Of a stretch of 64,000 bases of DNA, positions 45,605 to 58,151 are shown one piece after another (the first letter of the stretch is position 1; the number at the start of each line of letters is the position of its first letter). Both the position numbers and the translations under genes were made by a program. The DNA is taken from the NCBI GenBank assembly GCA_017893485.1, contig JACEHZ010000589.1:1986501-2050500 (forward strand), read 5' to 3'. The stretch is from Hemerocallis citrina (Eukaryota; Streptophyta; Magnoliopsida; Asparagales; Asphodelaceae). A model generated the notes under the pieces. It was not told the origin of the DNA, did no database searches, and was given only the letters and a program-made list of their open reading frames with translations.

Positions 45605-47363
45605 TGTGAATATTTTCAAGTGTACAAAATTGCAACAAGTGGTATAGTTTAAGTGAATAGAGTGTCGAACCCACAGGGACTAGATATTTTATTGAGTACC
45701 GATATCACTAGATTAATCACTATTTGGCAGATCGAAATTTATAACGGATAAAACAACTAAGTTAAATTAATCTAATTAAAGCTAACTAAATTTGTGAAGA
45801 GGGAGAGGGTTGTGAAACAGTGAAGCTCTTGTAATTTGTTAATGGTAAAATTAGTTCTAGGGCTCTTGATTTCACCTCGTTTATCACACACACAAATTGT
45901 AACTCCTTATGAATAAAAATATTATCTTTCCAAGTTGTAGACCAAAATCCTAAAAATATTAACCACTCTATCCACACAGTATAAAAATTATTCTCAACTA
46001 ATTATTTGCCTATCCATCCAATTATTAATTGAAAATTTTTGGATTTCTTAACGGTTACGTCCTCCAATAACGGTATTTAATTTTTATTAATCACAAATCA
46101 CCAGTTCGGTCTTTTCATGATTTAAAAGATCATACAAATATCTATCCACCAATTTTACGCATAAATAATAAAAATCAAAACACAACCAGCAAAAATAGAA
46201 TAATAATAAGGAATTAAAATTGTGTTCTACAAAACTAGGTTACATCTTAGCCTCTAGAAAAATAAATTTAGTTCATATTCAATTTGCAACTAACAAAAAT
46301 TGCTTGGGATTGCATCATAAAAATTAGTAAAGAAGAGATACAAAAAATATAAAATTAATGCAAACCGAACTCCTAGAACCGAGTCCAAGCCTTTATCTCT
46401 CTTCAGCCTCTGTCTCAAAAGCCGAGCCTGGTCAAAATGCTGAGTCAAAGCAAGACACGTCAGTAGGAAAAACGCGTCGCCTCTTCTGTCTTGTCGCCAC
46501 ATCACCGACCGACTCTGTCGCCCACAGAGCTGTCACCTCTGTCGCTGTCGCGTCGCTACGTCGACTCACCAAAGGACGCACGCCTGCTGCTTCTGCTTCG
46601 TTCGTAGCGCCACACAGGGATCCAACTTCACGTGTCAGCGCTACTGCTTCCTTGCCTCACAATCAGAAGTGCCACGTCAGCTAGAGACCCCACGTGCGCA
46701 CGTCTGACTCGCCCTCTCTCCCTTTTGGATTTCGCCCACACGTGTTGCTGCAGCCAGAGAGAGAGAGCTTGACTTCTCTCTCTTCTCTCTTTGTTTATTT
46801 TATTTTATTATTATTATTTTTTTGATTAGCCGTCACCTTTTAAGAATTGTGCTCCAACCTTGGCATATATTTATAGGGAACGGGAAAAGAAATTAGGGTT
46901 TACGCTTTTGCAGAAAACTCCCCTCCTATTATTTATTTCCTTCCTTCTTTAACCAGATATTTATTTCTTTCTCCTTTCTTCTTCTTTTTCCTTTTCTTGC
47001 AAGCACGTGCTACTGCATACACATATTACGACCAGAATTTAGGATTTAAGAAAAATAAAATAAATTAATTTAAAATTAATTAAACTAACTAAAAATCATA
47101 TTAGCCCATTAAAATCCTTTTAAAATTATTTATCGCACTTTTACTCAACAAAACAATAAAAATTAATAAATCCATAGTTTTGCTTTGTTTGTTGATTTTT
47201 TTCACAAATCTTCACTTTTTGCATCAAAAATATTATTTCTTCAAAAATAATTAATTAATTGAAATCTTATAGAAATAAGATGAATTATAAACAATATCAA
47301 CGAAAACAAGCAATTTTAATTGGTAAATGAGTATAAATATTTGTATATAAATTAGACACATCA
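45605..47363 (-). repeat. 3' LTR of the Athila-like element
   Basis: 1759 bp, TGTGAATATTTT...GACACATCA on the plus strand. TATA on the minus strand (CCCTATAAATATATG, about 46862-46878). An AG/CT microsatellite lies at about 46757-46793. The small + ORF at 46358-46684 lies in the GC-rich leader and is not supported. Confidence 0.88.
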
Positions 47364-47376
47364 AATACCCCCAAAC

Positions 47377-48695
47377 TTGAGATTTTGCTTGTACTCGAGC
47401 AAAAAGTAGAATCATGAACAAGGGAATAATAATAGTAGACTCAACCCATCACACCAAGAGATCTTATCATGCAAGCATCAAAATTTCAATTAAAATTATA
47501 AACAATAGCAAATAAAGTAAAACCAAGCATACTCACTTTCTCCAGTGCAATTATTTATTCATAATTCCAAACCCAATCATATTTTTCGTGCAATTAATGT
47601 AATTATAGTATGTAACAACTCAATCTGTGATTATCCCTTCTCACTACTACAAACCGAGTTGCAAATTAGAGTTTTTTTAATTTTAATTTTAATTTTTATA
47701 TTTTTTTAAAGTCTTTTCTCTAAGTTGTCACTTGCCTTTTGACGCGAATGCAAAAAATTTGTGATAAATTCACCCGGTTACTCAACAAGTCACAAACTTA
47801 AAGTGCTTTGCATACTCATATTTCAAGTTGCCGTTTGACGTAAAAGTAAACATTGGTGATGAATACTCCTAGTTACTAAGCAACTCAAAACATTGGAGTA
47901 GATTGACTTTATTCATAATTTTTTTTTTCTTTCATTATTACTCTATTTACTTAAATCCTGTTTAGGACTAGATCAAAGGGAATAATCACAAGAAAAAGCA
48001 TCACATTTGTCTTTTATATATAATAGCATGACTCCACAATTTTTTAAGGAATTGTAAATGTTTTAAGGAATTGTAAATGCCAATAATTCTAAAGTAAATA
48101 AGTATGCTTACTCTTGCTTTATAAGCAATTGTCTATCCCAAAAAATTATTTCAATGCTTATCACAATGAAGAACTCAAAAGTGTAAATGTGAGCCTAATT
48201 CAATTGGTTTTTCTTTTCAAAAAATAAATAATAAATTTGTAAACCTTTCCCCCAAACTTGAATATCACATTTTCCTCAATGGGAAAAGAAAAGAAAAACA
48301 AAAGGAATGCAAAAAGTTTAGAATTTCTCCCCTGATTCTTCTTTAAATTTCTGCACGCACGGCGTTCAGTATTTTGGCGATATCTGGAGCTGTAGATGTC
48401 CAAATGGGCTGATTTTTTTTTACTGGAAAGCTAAGACAATTGTATACAATTTCTCTTTAAATCAGGTTTCCAGATTCTGACTCCATACTGCTCAAAAACA
48501 GCCATCAATGAAGGCGTACAAAACAGCTCCGCCCGGCAACTTCCAAAATTTATGCAATCCTACAAGATCAAATCAAAAATTAAAGTAAAATAAACTAAAA
48601 GATAAATCAAACCTAAAAGTAATAAAAGAAAACATGGGTTGCCTTCCAAGAAGCGCTAAGTTTTAAGTCTTCAACCATACATGGGGGTGAGATGG
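47377..48695. other. 3' non-coding region of the Athila-like element
   Basis: AT-rich. It contains GGGTTGCCTTCCAAGAAGCGCTAAG near 48640, a sequence type common upstream of the PPT in Athila-like elements, and a duplicated AAGGAATTGTAAATG word at 48047 and 48065. No pol remnants. Confidence 0.55.
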
Positions 48696-50287
48696 TTATG
48701 TAACGCCTAGATCCAACAACATTAAAACATCCTTTCTAATTTTTCTCTTCAAATGTGGATCAGATTCAAGCTCCAATTTGAGGCGTTTCCTTCGTGATGA
48801 TGATGTCTTTGATTCCCCCACCTCTTTGAACTTTTGCTGTAAAAATGAATAAATAGAGGGTGCAGCATTCAAATACATAACATGTTCAAAAATATTTTCT
48901 TTTTCAGTTTCAAAAGTTTCTGAATTTGTTGGACATACTTTAATTGGTGACTTTTCAAATTTAGCCTTATGTTTCTCGCCCATAATTAAATCAGTTTTAC
49001 TTGAATACATGACTGTTCTTCAGGAGGAAGCTTTATGGAATTAAAAACATTATACGTTACTTGCTTATGCTGAATTTGTTCCTCCATGATTTGTTCGTAC
49101 TCTTTTTCCTTTGCACCCACCTTTTGTTCGAAAATTTCTTCTTGTGGATGCTCAATTGTCCTCCTGCTTCCTAGTGTTATAGCCTCGACATGCTCATTGG
49201 GATTGACAACTATGTTGTGTGGTAATGTTCCTGCAGTTTTTTTGTTAAGAATATTTGAAAATTGACTAATTTGTACCTCAAGATTGTGAATGGAAGCCGA
49301 AGTTGAATTTGCAACATTTTGGATTGCCAAATCTGTCTTTTGTATGTATTGTTCTGCCCTTTGCATGTAGTGCATAAACATGTCTTCAAGTGTCGGCTTC
49401 TTTTCTTGCTGTGTAAAATTTTGAGGTTTCACAACTACTCCTTGATTGCAGTTCCATGAATAATTGGGGGTGTTTCTCCATTCTTGATTGTATGCGTTTG
49501 CATAATGATTGTTTTGCATTTGAAAGTTTGATACAAAATTTTCATGTTCGGTATTTGATGGAGCAAAAAGGTTGCCCACTTGACAATCTAAACTTGACTG
49601 ATTTTCTGCACAAAGATCACAAATCATATTAGATTGAATAACATTTAAATTCATATTTTCTACTTGTTTAGATAAAATATCATTTTTTGCATTTAAAGTA
49701 GAAAAAATGATCAAGTTCAAAAACTCCAGCTACTTTTCTTGGCATTGTTCTCTCTGAAGACCACTGGTAATTATTTGATGCCATCTCCTCTAAAAGATCA
49801 TAGGATGCTTTGTACGTTTTGCTCATTAGTGCACCACTAGCTGCTGCGTCAACCATAGATCTATGTGTAACTCCCAAACCATTATAGAATGTTTGCATTT
49901 GCAGCCATTTCGGTAGTTCATGATAGGACACTTTCTTAATAACTCTTTGTATCTTTCCCACGCATTATACAAAGACTCAGTCTGAAATTGAGTAAATGTG
50001 CAAATATCATTTCTTAGCTTTGATGTCTTTGCTGGTGGAAAATACTTGGCTAAAATTTTTTGTGCAAGTCTCTCCCAAGTAGTAATACTACCTGGTGGTA
50101 GATAATGTAGCCAAGCCTTCGCCTTATCTCGTAGTGAAAAAAGAAAGAGTCTCAATCTAATTGCATCATCTGATACTCCATTGTGCTTGAAAGTGTCACA
50201 AATTTCTAGAAAATTTTCAGTGTGAACATAAGGATCTTCGTGCGGTAGTCCCCAAAATTGAACAGTCTGTTGAATCATTAGAATCAT
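48696..50287 (-). pseudogene. Athila-type gag, broken
   Basis: Four open segments in shifting frames: 50287-49925, 49961-49700, 49720-48986 and 49010-48696. The first carries the capsid motif order GLPHEDPYVHTENFLEICDT, DAIRLRLFLFSLRDKAKAWL, LPPGSITTWERLAQ and LYNAWERYKELLRKCP. The second has QTFYNGLGVTHRSMVDAAA. The third has a NYSWN-type Asn/Gln-rich stretch. At least three frame changes make it non-functional as one protein. The natural start is lost or upstream of 50287. Confidence 0.85.
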
Positions 50288-50617
50288 TGCCGGTTTAATC
50301 TCAAAATCGTTAGCTTAAAAAACCGGCTTCTTTATGCTTGATTCATAAATTGAGGGCATAGCATAATCTCTCAAATGCCTGTTTTCATCGTTCCCCATGA
50401 TAATGTACGTGTATGTCCTGAAATATAAGTATCGAAAAAGAGAAAAAAAAATAAAAAAATAGAAAAACTAAAAAAAATAAAATAAGAAAAATAAATAAAT
50501 GTAAAAGTTAGTCAAAAGAAAATAAAGATGTAAAATAATAATAAAATAAAAATGATTACAAAAAATCCAAACTATTAATAATCTAGCAATTTTCAATATC
50601 AATAAAAAAATAACTAG

Positions 50618-50635
50618 TCCCCGGCAGCGGTGCCA
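50618..50635 (-). promoter_or_regulatory. Primer-binding site, Asp-tRNA type
   Basis: Minus-strand TGGCACCGCTGCCGGGGA. Plant tRNA-Asp ends TCCCCGGCAACGGCGCCA, giving two mismatches. It lies 8 bases inside the 5' LTR (plus-strand TGTGAATATTTG at 50644). Confidence 0.75.
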
Positions 50636-50643
50636 AAAACTTG

Positions 50644-50903
50644 GTGTGAATATTTGAAGTTTACAAAATCGCAACAAGTAGTATAGTTTAAGTGAATAGA
50701 GTGCCAAACCCACAGGAACTAGATATTTTATTGAGTACCGATATCACTAGATTAATCACTATTTGGCAGATTGAAATTTATAACGGATAAAACAACTAAG
50801 TTAACTTAATCTAATTAAAGCTAACTAAATTTGTGATGAGGGAGAGGGCTGTGAAACAGTGAAGCTCTTGTAATTTGTTAATGGTAAAATTAGTTATAGG
50901 GCT
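50644..50903 (-). repeat. 5' LTR of the Athila-like element, inner fragment
   Basis: Matches 45605-45864. It is interrupted at GGGCT by the gag-only element and resumes at 58786. Confidence 0.9.
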
Positions 50904-51517
50904 TGATATGGCTAAAAATAGGATTAAATCGGGACCGTTCACATCGGACGCGAATCTCAAAGCTCAGGGGTAAAATGGTAATTTCACCTACTAGCGGGTC
51001 CGAAGCGGGTACTGGGTCTCCTTCTCACAGATCCAATAACCCGCGAACGGATCCACTCCAACTGGGTACGGGTCCCGACCCAAGACAAACCCAGATCAGC
51101 AAGAGGAAAATCAGGGTTACTGATTTGACCAAATCAACAGGCCTGATTTGCTCTCACCGGGAATTAAGGGATTACATTCCTAATCTGATTACGAGGATTT
51201 TATGCCTTATCAGATCACAGGAATCACATTCCTAATCTGATCCCAACGGCGACTATAAATACCCCCCACCAACCACTGTTACAGGTTGATCAATACTTTT
51301 CAATAAAAAGCACTTTCTTAATCATATCACTGGTGACTGACAAGAGCGTCGGAGGGTGCGTCGCCGGGATCAAACCCGGTGTTTCGTACTTTCCTTGCAG
51401 GTGTACGGCGGGAGTCAGCAGCCCAACTCAGACGAACAGGTTCGGATCTGCTATTCAGGTTTTTCACGAACTCACAAATTCTATCTGTTTACCCCCACAC
51501 CGAAATCAGCGGTAACA
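50904..51517 (+). repeat. 5' LTR of the gag-only element
   Basis: 614 bp, TATAAAT box at 51254-51260. The R-U5 part contains GCGTCGGAGGGTGCG and an inverted GGGATCAAACCCGG word (51367-51380). Confidence 0.95.
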
Positions 51518-51519
51518 GA

Positions 51520-51537
51520 TTGGCACCGTCTGTGGGA
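51520..51537 (+). promoter_or_regulatory. Primer-binding site of the gag-only element
   Basis: TGGCACCGTCTGTGGGAA, two bases after the LTR, in the usual TGG form of a tRNA 3'-end complement. I do not assign the tRNA. Confidence 0.8.
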
Positions 51538-51590
51538 AAACCATAAGAATAGCCTCTGCCTCTTCCCCGTCTACTGGCTCTTCTCCAGCC

Positions 51591-53357
51591 ATGCCTCCCA
51601 GAAAGGTCAGATCTAGGGGGTCCAACCGTGGACCCAACCCCGCTGATCAGCAAGAGGTAGTCCCCATCCAACCCGCTCCGCAGCAGGGACAACCCCTGCT
51701 TCAAGTGGAGGACCCTCTTCAAGATCAGCCTCCTCTTCAGAATCAGCAACCCCCCAGGGTTCCCACCGGTCCTCAGAATGCCGGTGCGGGGGGCTCTCGT
51801 ATGCAGCAACCGCTCAATCAGGATCGCGTCCCCATACACAACACCTCTACGGATTCCATGGCCTCTCACAATCCCTAAAATCAGAAGAAGGAAGGGGACC
51901 TACGCCATCGTCTGGACGAGAAGCGGGCCCGAGAGGGAGCCTCCCGCCAACAACGTCCGGGTGAGCGGTCCCCTCACCACCGAGATTATAGAAGGTCTCC
52001 TGTCCGAAGGGGAAGAAGAGAGTCACCCGGGCATTACAGGAGGAGGCGCCACTCTCCTGCCGGTCGGCATCAGCCGAGGAACAATGAGGCGCCCATCACC
52101 CGCGCCGAGTTCCTGCAGTTTCAAGCAACAATGTTGCAGGCTCTTAACCTCCGACCCAACAACAATGAGGCCCAAAGGGTTCCTTCGCCCCAACAGGTTC
52201 CCAGTCTTTGCCGTAGGCCCGCCTCTCCTCCGCCAGCTCCTAACCGCCGGCAGCATGAACTTAGCCCTCGCCGCTCTCGGGACGACCATCGTCGTAGCCC
52301 CGGCTCTCCCTCCTACGAAGACGAGTCCAGAGACTCGTTCGACTACCGCGGGAGGGACTATGCCCTATACTGCCGTCTCCATGAGGTGGAGAGGCGAATC
52401 GGTCGAATGGACGAGGGGGAGGGGTCGAACAGCAGAACCATCCGTCCGAGCAGACCCCCTTTCTCCCGAACCATCATGGAGGCTCCCATCCCGAGGGGAT
52501 TCGAACCCCCGAAGTTCGAAACTTACTCGGGGGAGTCGGACCCCGTGGACCACGTCGAAAGCTTCAAGACCCTCATGCTCATCCACCAGGCTTCGGACGC
52601 CTTACTTTGCAAGACCTTCCCCGCCATCCTGAGGAGGTCGGCTAGGGAATGGTACTCCCACCTTGCTCCCTCTTCCATCTTCTCCTTCGAGCAATTCGAG
52701 AGCCTCTTCATCACTCACTTCATGAGTAGTAGACACACAGAGAAGACCAGCCTCTCATTACTCCAGCTCCGCCAGGAGAAGGGAGAGAAGTTGAAAGACT
52801 ATGTGAAGAGGTTCACTGCGGAGGTCAGGTCCATAGCCTCCCTCGACCAATCCGTCGCAACAGCCGCCTTCCAATCCAACGTCTTCAATTCCAGCCTCCG
52901 CTCCTCTATTTCTAAGAAGCCTCCACGGAACTTTGCCGACCTCCTTCTCAGGTGTGACAAGTACATTCATGCCGAAGAGGCTGCCTACCTTCCAAGCTTC
53001 GGAGGGTCTACCTCAGGGACGAAACGAAAGCTGACCGAAGAAGAAGAGGCTAAGAAGCTTCAGAAGGATGGCAGTGGCCAGCGCCGCCCGACTCCTCGGT
53101 TTGAGAAGTTCACCCCCCTCGTTGCCAATATATCAGAAGTTCTTATGGAGGTGGACAAGGAAGGGCTCCTCCGCGCTCCCCCGAGAATGAATACAGCTGG
53201 CAAGAAGAGGGACAAGCATAAGTGGTGCCGCTTTCACAGGGACCACGGCCACGACACGGAAGATTGTCGGGCTCTGAAGGAGGAGATCGAAGAACTCATA
53301 CAGCGGGGGCACCTGACCAAGTTCGTCCAGAAAGAGGGGGCCAAGCTTCCCCCCTAA
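51591..53357 (+). pseudogene. Gag of the Tat-like element, one nonsense codon
   Basis: 589 codons from ATG 51591 in a single frame, interrupted only by TAA at 51876-51878. The N-terminus is Pro/Gln-rich, followed by an Arg/Ser-rich basic region (about codons 115-255). The capsid region starts at about codon 305 (GFEPPKFETYSGESDPVDHV) and includes LRRSAREWYSHLAPSSI, FEQFESLFITHFMSS and LLQLRQEKGEKLKDYVKRF. The tail has a CRFHRDHGHDTEDC knuckle, typical of Tat/Ogre-type Gag proteins, and ends KEGAKLPP. A single C-to-T change could explain the stop. No protease frame follows. Confidence 0.88.
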
Positions 53358-53684
53358 GGAGCCAACAAACGAACCGAAGGGCCCGCCGAGCTTTAAGACT
53401 CAGAACCTCCCGGCTCTTCCCAAGAGGTCTTCACCTTATCATAGAAGCAGGATCTTGACTTTTAATAAGGCCGATGCTTGTAATCCGGCCAATAGCATGT
53501 AATAAGGGCTCGCCATATTGAAGCAGCCACTTAGTTTATTTCAATAAAACTTTACATTTTTTTATTGGAAATTGTTGCTCTTGCTTCATCTCTACCTCTC
53601 CGAGTCGTGACTCACTGAAGGATGAGTTCGGAGCCCAGCCTCTTCTACATGGCTGCTCCTGCAACTTACTAAGCTCTTCCCAAC
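53358..53684. other. Post-gag spacer
   Basis: A 300-bp segment with an AATAAAAC word near 53541 that could serve as a polyadenylation signal. No coding motif. Confidence 0.45.
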
Positions 53685-54140
53685 GAGTTCGGAGTCTAAC
53701 ACTTGGCTCGATTCTGCTTCAAATAACCTGCTCTTCAGCGGGTTAGAAGTGGTTCGCCATTCAGAATTGCTCCCACAACCGTTGACTACCTCTACCGATG
53801 GTTCGGAGTCCAACACTTGGCTCGATTCTGCTTTAAATAACCTGCTCTTCAGCGGGTTAGAAGTGGTTCGCCATTCGGAATTGCTCCCACAACCGTTGAC
53901 TACCTCTACCGATGGTTCGGAGTCCAACACTTGGCTCGATTCTGCTTCAAATAACCTGCTCTTCAGCGGGTTAGAAGTGGTTCGCCATTCGGAATTGCTC
54001 CCACGACCGTTGAACACCTCTACCGATGGTTCGGAGTCCAACACTTGGCTCGATTCTGCTTCAAATAACCTGCTCTTCAGCGGGTTAGAAGTGGTTCGCC
54101 ATTCGGAATTGCTCCCACAACCGTTGATTCTCTCACATAA
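53685..54140 (+). repeat. 114-bp tandem array, four copies
   Basis: ACTTGGCTCGATTCTGCTT starts at 53701, 53815, 53929 and 54043. Copies differ at only a few positions. The 114-bp period is a multiple of three, so ORFs on both strands pass through it. Confidence 0.93.
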
Positions 54141-54149
54141 GCAGCGAGT

Positions 54150-55195
54150 TCGGAGCTACAGCTCTCCCCTAGAGTTGCTCCTCAAACTCATCTCACAAAT
54201 GGCTCTCTTCCCATCCGAGCTCTTCCAATCCGAACCGAGCTCTTCCCATCCGAGCAGGAATCCGAGCTCTTCCCATCCGAGCTCTTCCCTCCGCTCGCTC
54301 CCGAAGCGGACCTCTTCACAACGAGTTTGGAGCACAACTCTCTCCTAGAGTTCCTCCTTACACTTGTCTCACAAATAGCTCTCTTCCAGAGCCGAGCTCT
54401 TCCCTCCGCTCGCCCCCGAAGCGGACCTCTTCTCAGCAAGTTTGGAGCACAACTCTCTCCTAGAGTTCCTCCTTACACTTGTCTCACAAATAGCTCTCTT
54501 CCAGAGCCGAGCTCTTCCCTCCGCTCGCCCCCGAAGCGGACCTCTTCTCAGCAAGTTTGGAGCACAACTCTCTCCTAGAGTTCCTCCTTACACTTGTCTC
54601 ACAAATAGCTCTCTTCAAGAGCCGAGCTCTTCCCTCCGCTCGCTCCCGAAGCGGACCTCTTCTCGACGAGTTCGGAGCTACAGCTCTCTCCAAGAGTTGC
54701 TCCTCAAACTCATCTCACAAATAGCTCTCTTCCAGAGCCGAGCTCTTTGCTCCGCTCGCCCCCGAAGCGGACCTCTTCTCAACGAGTTTGGAGCTCAACT
54801 CTCTCCTAGAGTTCCTCCTTACACTTGTCTCACAAATAGCTCTCTTCCAGAGCCGAGCTCTTCCCTCCGCTCGCCCCCGAAGCGGATCTCTTCTCAGCAA
54901 GTTTGGAGCACAACTCTCTCCTAGAGTTCCTCCTTACACTTGTCTCACAAATAGCTCTCTTCCAGAGCCGAGCTCTTCCCTCCGCTTGCCCCCGAAGCGG
55001 ATCTCTTCTCAGCAAGTTTGGAGCACAACTCTCTCCTAGAGTTCCTCCTTACACTTGTCTCACAAATAGCTCTCTTCCAGAGCCGAGCTCTTCCCTCCGC
55101 TCGCCCCCGAAGCGGACCTCTTCTCACCGAGTTTGGAGCTCAACTCTCTCATAGGGTCCCTCCTCACACTGGTCTCACAAATAGCTCTCTTCCAG
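54150..55195 (+). repeat. 115-bp tandem array, about nine copies
   Basis: Unit starts near GTTTGGAGCACAACTCTC and contains CCTTACACTTGTCTCACAAA, AGAGCCGAGCTCTTCCC and CCCCGAAGCGGACCTCTTC. Register points fall near 54327, 54442, 54557, 54672, 54788, 54903, 55018 and 55133. The first and fifth copies are the more diverged CTACAGCTCTC type, hinting at higher-order structure. The period is not a multiple of three, so ORFs of about 83 codons recur and stop once per unit. Confidence 0.92.
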
Positions 55196-55199
55196 AGCC

Positions 55200-55560
55200 G
55201 AGCTCTTCCCATCCGAGCTCTTCCCATCCGAACCACTCGCACGAGCCGAGCCGAGCCACTCCCATCCGAGCTCTTCCCATCCGAGCCCCAACATCAAAGA
55301 GCCCGGTCGGCTGCCGAGCAAGTGCCTTCCCGATCCTGTAAACGGAGAAAACACACTTTCTCCTCAACATTCGTGTAAGATCTCGATCAGACGTCCTAGA
55401 TCTTGCCAGCGACGCTAAACGACAAGATAACGTTTTCTTGGGAACTGAGCCATCTCGAGATTCGTGCCATCATCCAACGGCCTAGATCTTGCCAGCGTCG
55501 CTAAACGACAAGATAGTGTTTTCTTGGAAACTGTGCCCGCCTCGAGATCCGCGCTGAGAT
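55200..55560 (+). repeat. Long duplication, copy 1
   Basis: Matches 56034-56394 at a constant offset of 834 bp with few differences. It begins in a CGAGCCGAGCCACTCCCATC / TCCGAGCTCTTCCCA microrepeat. It also contains two internal copies of an about 85-bp GATCTTGCCAGCGACGCTAAA...GTGCCATCATCC segment. Confidence 0.88.
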
Positions 55561-55644
55561 CCAGCGGCTCAGATCGCTCCACGTCGCTCAGTATTCCTAG
55601 CCGAGCGACTAGCGATCCGACCCACTTGCGCCTCTTCTTCGCCC

Positions 55645-55740
55645 CAAGGGTCTTCCTAGCACACCTTACAAGGGTCTTCCTAGCCCAAGGGTCTTCCTAA
55701 CCCAAGGGTCTTCCAAGCACAAGGGTCTTCCTGGCACATC
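55645..55740 (+). repeat. AAGGGTCTTCCTAGC minisatellite
   Basis: Five copies of AAGGGTCTTCC(T/A)(A/G)(G/A)C(A/C)C spaced 17-25 bp. Confidence 0.85.
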
Positions 55741-56033
55741 TTCTCCGCCCCTAGGAGCGGAGCTCCTCTTCCAAAATCCCCAAGACCAAAGTACTTATCA
55801 ACTTCATGAAGACAAGCATCTTGTGGGGCTATTTTGACCATGAAGGAGGGTGAATCTTCATCCCACTCCTAAAGAGAAGTTGTAGATCTTCGAACTAGCT
55901 TCGAAACGAGGGGTCGCACGCCCCGATCGGACCACCGTAGCACCGGGAAAGTGGACCTCAATGCAGCTGCGCCGAATAGCTCGGAAATCCGAGCCGATCC
56001 ACTCGCACGAGCCGAGCCGAGCCACTCCCATCC

Positions 56034-56394
56034 GAGCTCTTCCCATCCGAGCTCTTCCCATTCGAGCCACTCGCACGAGCCGAGCCGAGCCACTCCCATC
56101 CGAGCTCTACCCGTCCGAGCCCCAACATCAAAGAGCCCGGTCGGCTGCCGAGCAAGTGCCTTCCCGATCCTGTAAACGGAGAAAACACACTTTCTCCTCA
56201 ACATTCGTGTAAGATCTCGATCAGACGGCCCAGATCTTGCCAGCGACGCTAAACGACAAGATAACGTTTTCTTGGGAACTGAGCCGTCTCGAGATTCGTG
56301 CCATCATCCAACGGCCCAGATCTTGCCAGCGTCGCTAAACGATAAGATAGTGTTTTCTTGGAAACTGAGCCCGTCTCGAGATTTGTGCCACCAT
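56034..56394 (+). repeat. Long duplication, copy 2
   Basis: Partner of 55200-55560. A third, partial and more diverged version lies at about 57500-57725 (GGCTGCCGAGCAACCCCTTC, GCTAAACGACAAGATAACGTTTT, CTCGAGATTCGTGCCA). Confidence 0.88.
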
Positions 56395-57499
56395 CCAAAG
56401 GCTCAGATCAAGCCACATAGTTCGGATCTCCAATCCGAGCTACTGCCCTACCGAGCTGCAAAATGGCCAAAGAATGCACCTCAAAATCCGCGCTCGGATT
56501 CGCCGAACAAGAAACAGCGAGGAAGAAGGAAAAAAAAAATAAAAAAAATTTAAGGGTAGAACGGGTCGGGTTCGGACCCGTTAGGATCCCAAACCCGAAC
56601 CCACTTCACCTTCTTCTTCCGCTCGTTCCCGCCAAAACCAAGAGAACAAAACCTGAAGCTCATCTTCAAGATGGTTTGAACTCGCAACTACATGCCGAGC
56701 TCCCCTCCGCCGAAGCCGACAAACCGAACTCCTCTACAAGCTTCTCCCTCATCTCCGAGCAGCACCTCCTCACCTCCGTTCTCTCCGAAGCTCCAACACC
56801 TTCACCATCGTCAGCTCGACTTCTGCTGCCGAGCTCCTCCAACCTCGTCGAGCTTCCCCCCTCGCGAGTTAGCCAAGCTCGAAGCGTTTCCCTCACCGAG
56901 CGCTAATCCCGAGCTCCAAGCTCCGAACCCAACTTCAGGCTCCCCACAGTCCTTCGTCGAGCTCCATGGCCGAGCTCGAGTCCCTCTCTTCAAGCTGTGT
57001 CGTCGAGCGACACAATCGCCATGCCGAGCTCTAACAGCGAGCTCGCCTCCATGACCTTCGCGGCCGAGCTCCACATCCGCCGCCTCCGAGCTCATCTTCC
57101 CGAGCTCTCTCTCCCTCTCTTCAAGCTGTGCCACCGAGCTGCACTCAGTCGCCGAGCTTGCCTCCTCGTTCGCAAACTCACCCCGTCGCTGAGACCCTCT
57201 CTCTCGCCGAGGTCCTCCGTCGCCAAGCTCGGAGTACTCACTAAGCTCTAGACGAACTCCGTACGCCTCGCCAGGGTTCCACCGTCGCCGCTCCCGTCAA
57301 CTTCGTCTCCCACGAAGGCGACGTCGGAGGGGTGATGACGAGCAACGAAGGAGAAGGAAACAGAACGAAGAACAAAGCAACGAAGAAGAAGAAAGAAGGA
57401 GCAGCGGAAAGAGAGAAGAAGAGGAAAAAGACAAAAAAAGAATAATATAGAAAATATATATTGGTGCCACGTGGCGCTACGTAGTTGGGCGAAGTTACC
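56395..57499. other. GAGCTC-rich region with short ORFs
   Basis: C-rich (plus strand) sequence with very frequent CGAGCT words. ORFs at 56463-56906 and 56997-57251 are Pro/Ser-rich with no domain. A hairpin ACGGGTC-GGGTTCG-GACCCGT lies at 56568-56588. A purine-rich stretch runs 57336-57445. No pol remnants on either strand. Confidence 0.5.
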
Positions 57500-57725
57500 T
57501 CTCGGACGGCTGCCGAGCAACCCCTTCCCGATCCTGCTGCAATTGGAGAAAAAATCCAGCCGAACGACTACGGTCGTTGGATCTTTCAGAAATTCACGCT
57601 TCTGGTGATGGACGATCCAGATCGCGCCACGCGCGCTAAACGACAAGATAACGTTTTTTCGAAAAGCGCGCCTCCTCGAGATTCGTGCCAGGATCCGACG
57701 GCGCAGAACGCGCCACGTGTCAGGT

Positions 57726-58151
57726 ATTATTTAATTTAATTAATTTATTTATTTAATTGTTTTTTTATTTAAAAAATCCGAAAAAAATATTTAAAAAATC
57801 GGAAAAAATTAAATAAAAATTTTTAAAATAATTATAAATTCAGAAAAATTATTTTAAATTCTGAAAACTATAATTATTTAATTAGAATAATTATTTAATA
57901 TTTTCGATAATTAATTATTTAATTCGGAAAATGAATAAAAAATTCAAAAAATGAGAAAAAATTCAGAAAAATCTGGAAAAATCACCAAAAATCCAGAAAA
58001 TTCTGAGAATATTTTTGGGCATTTTACAAGCCCATAATAACACTGTTACACCCCGAGCAAGATTCCAAGCTCCCTTAAGAACACCGATAAAATCCCGTGC
58101 GCCATTAGAACAGTTAAACTACTCCTCAAAGGCTGATTACACTCAGTCTTT
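57726..58151. other. AT-rich tail before the PPT
   Basis: Low-complexity A/T with repeated AAAAAATCCGAAAAAA and CAGAAAAATC words up to about 58010, then unique sequence to the purine tract. No gene. Confidence 0.5.

Noticed and set aside
46358..46684. 108-codon ORF in the Athila-like LTR
   Set aside because: Lies in the GC-rich leader, antisense to the element, and the other LTR copy has changes that break it.
51591..51878. Separate small protein before gag
   Set aside because: It is in the same frame as the following gag ORF and separated only by one stop, so it is the gag N-terminus.
54188..55154. Series of 60-83-codon ORFs on both strands
   Set aside because: One per 115-bp unit and strand; artefact of the tandem array.
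53685..55195. CRISPR-like array
   Set aside because: Units are contiguous tandem copies without unique spacers, and the DNA is plant nuclear.
56463..57251. Pro/Ser-rich ORFs as an extra gene of the gag-only element
   Set aside because: Compositional bias from CGAGCT repetition; no domain, and frames do not join.
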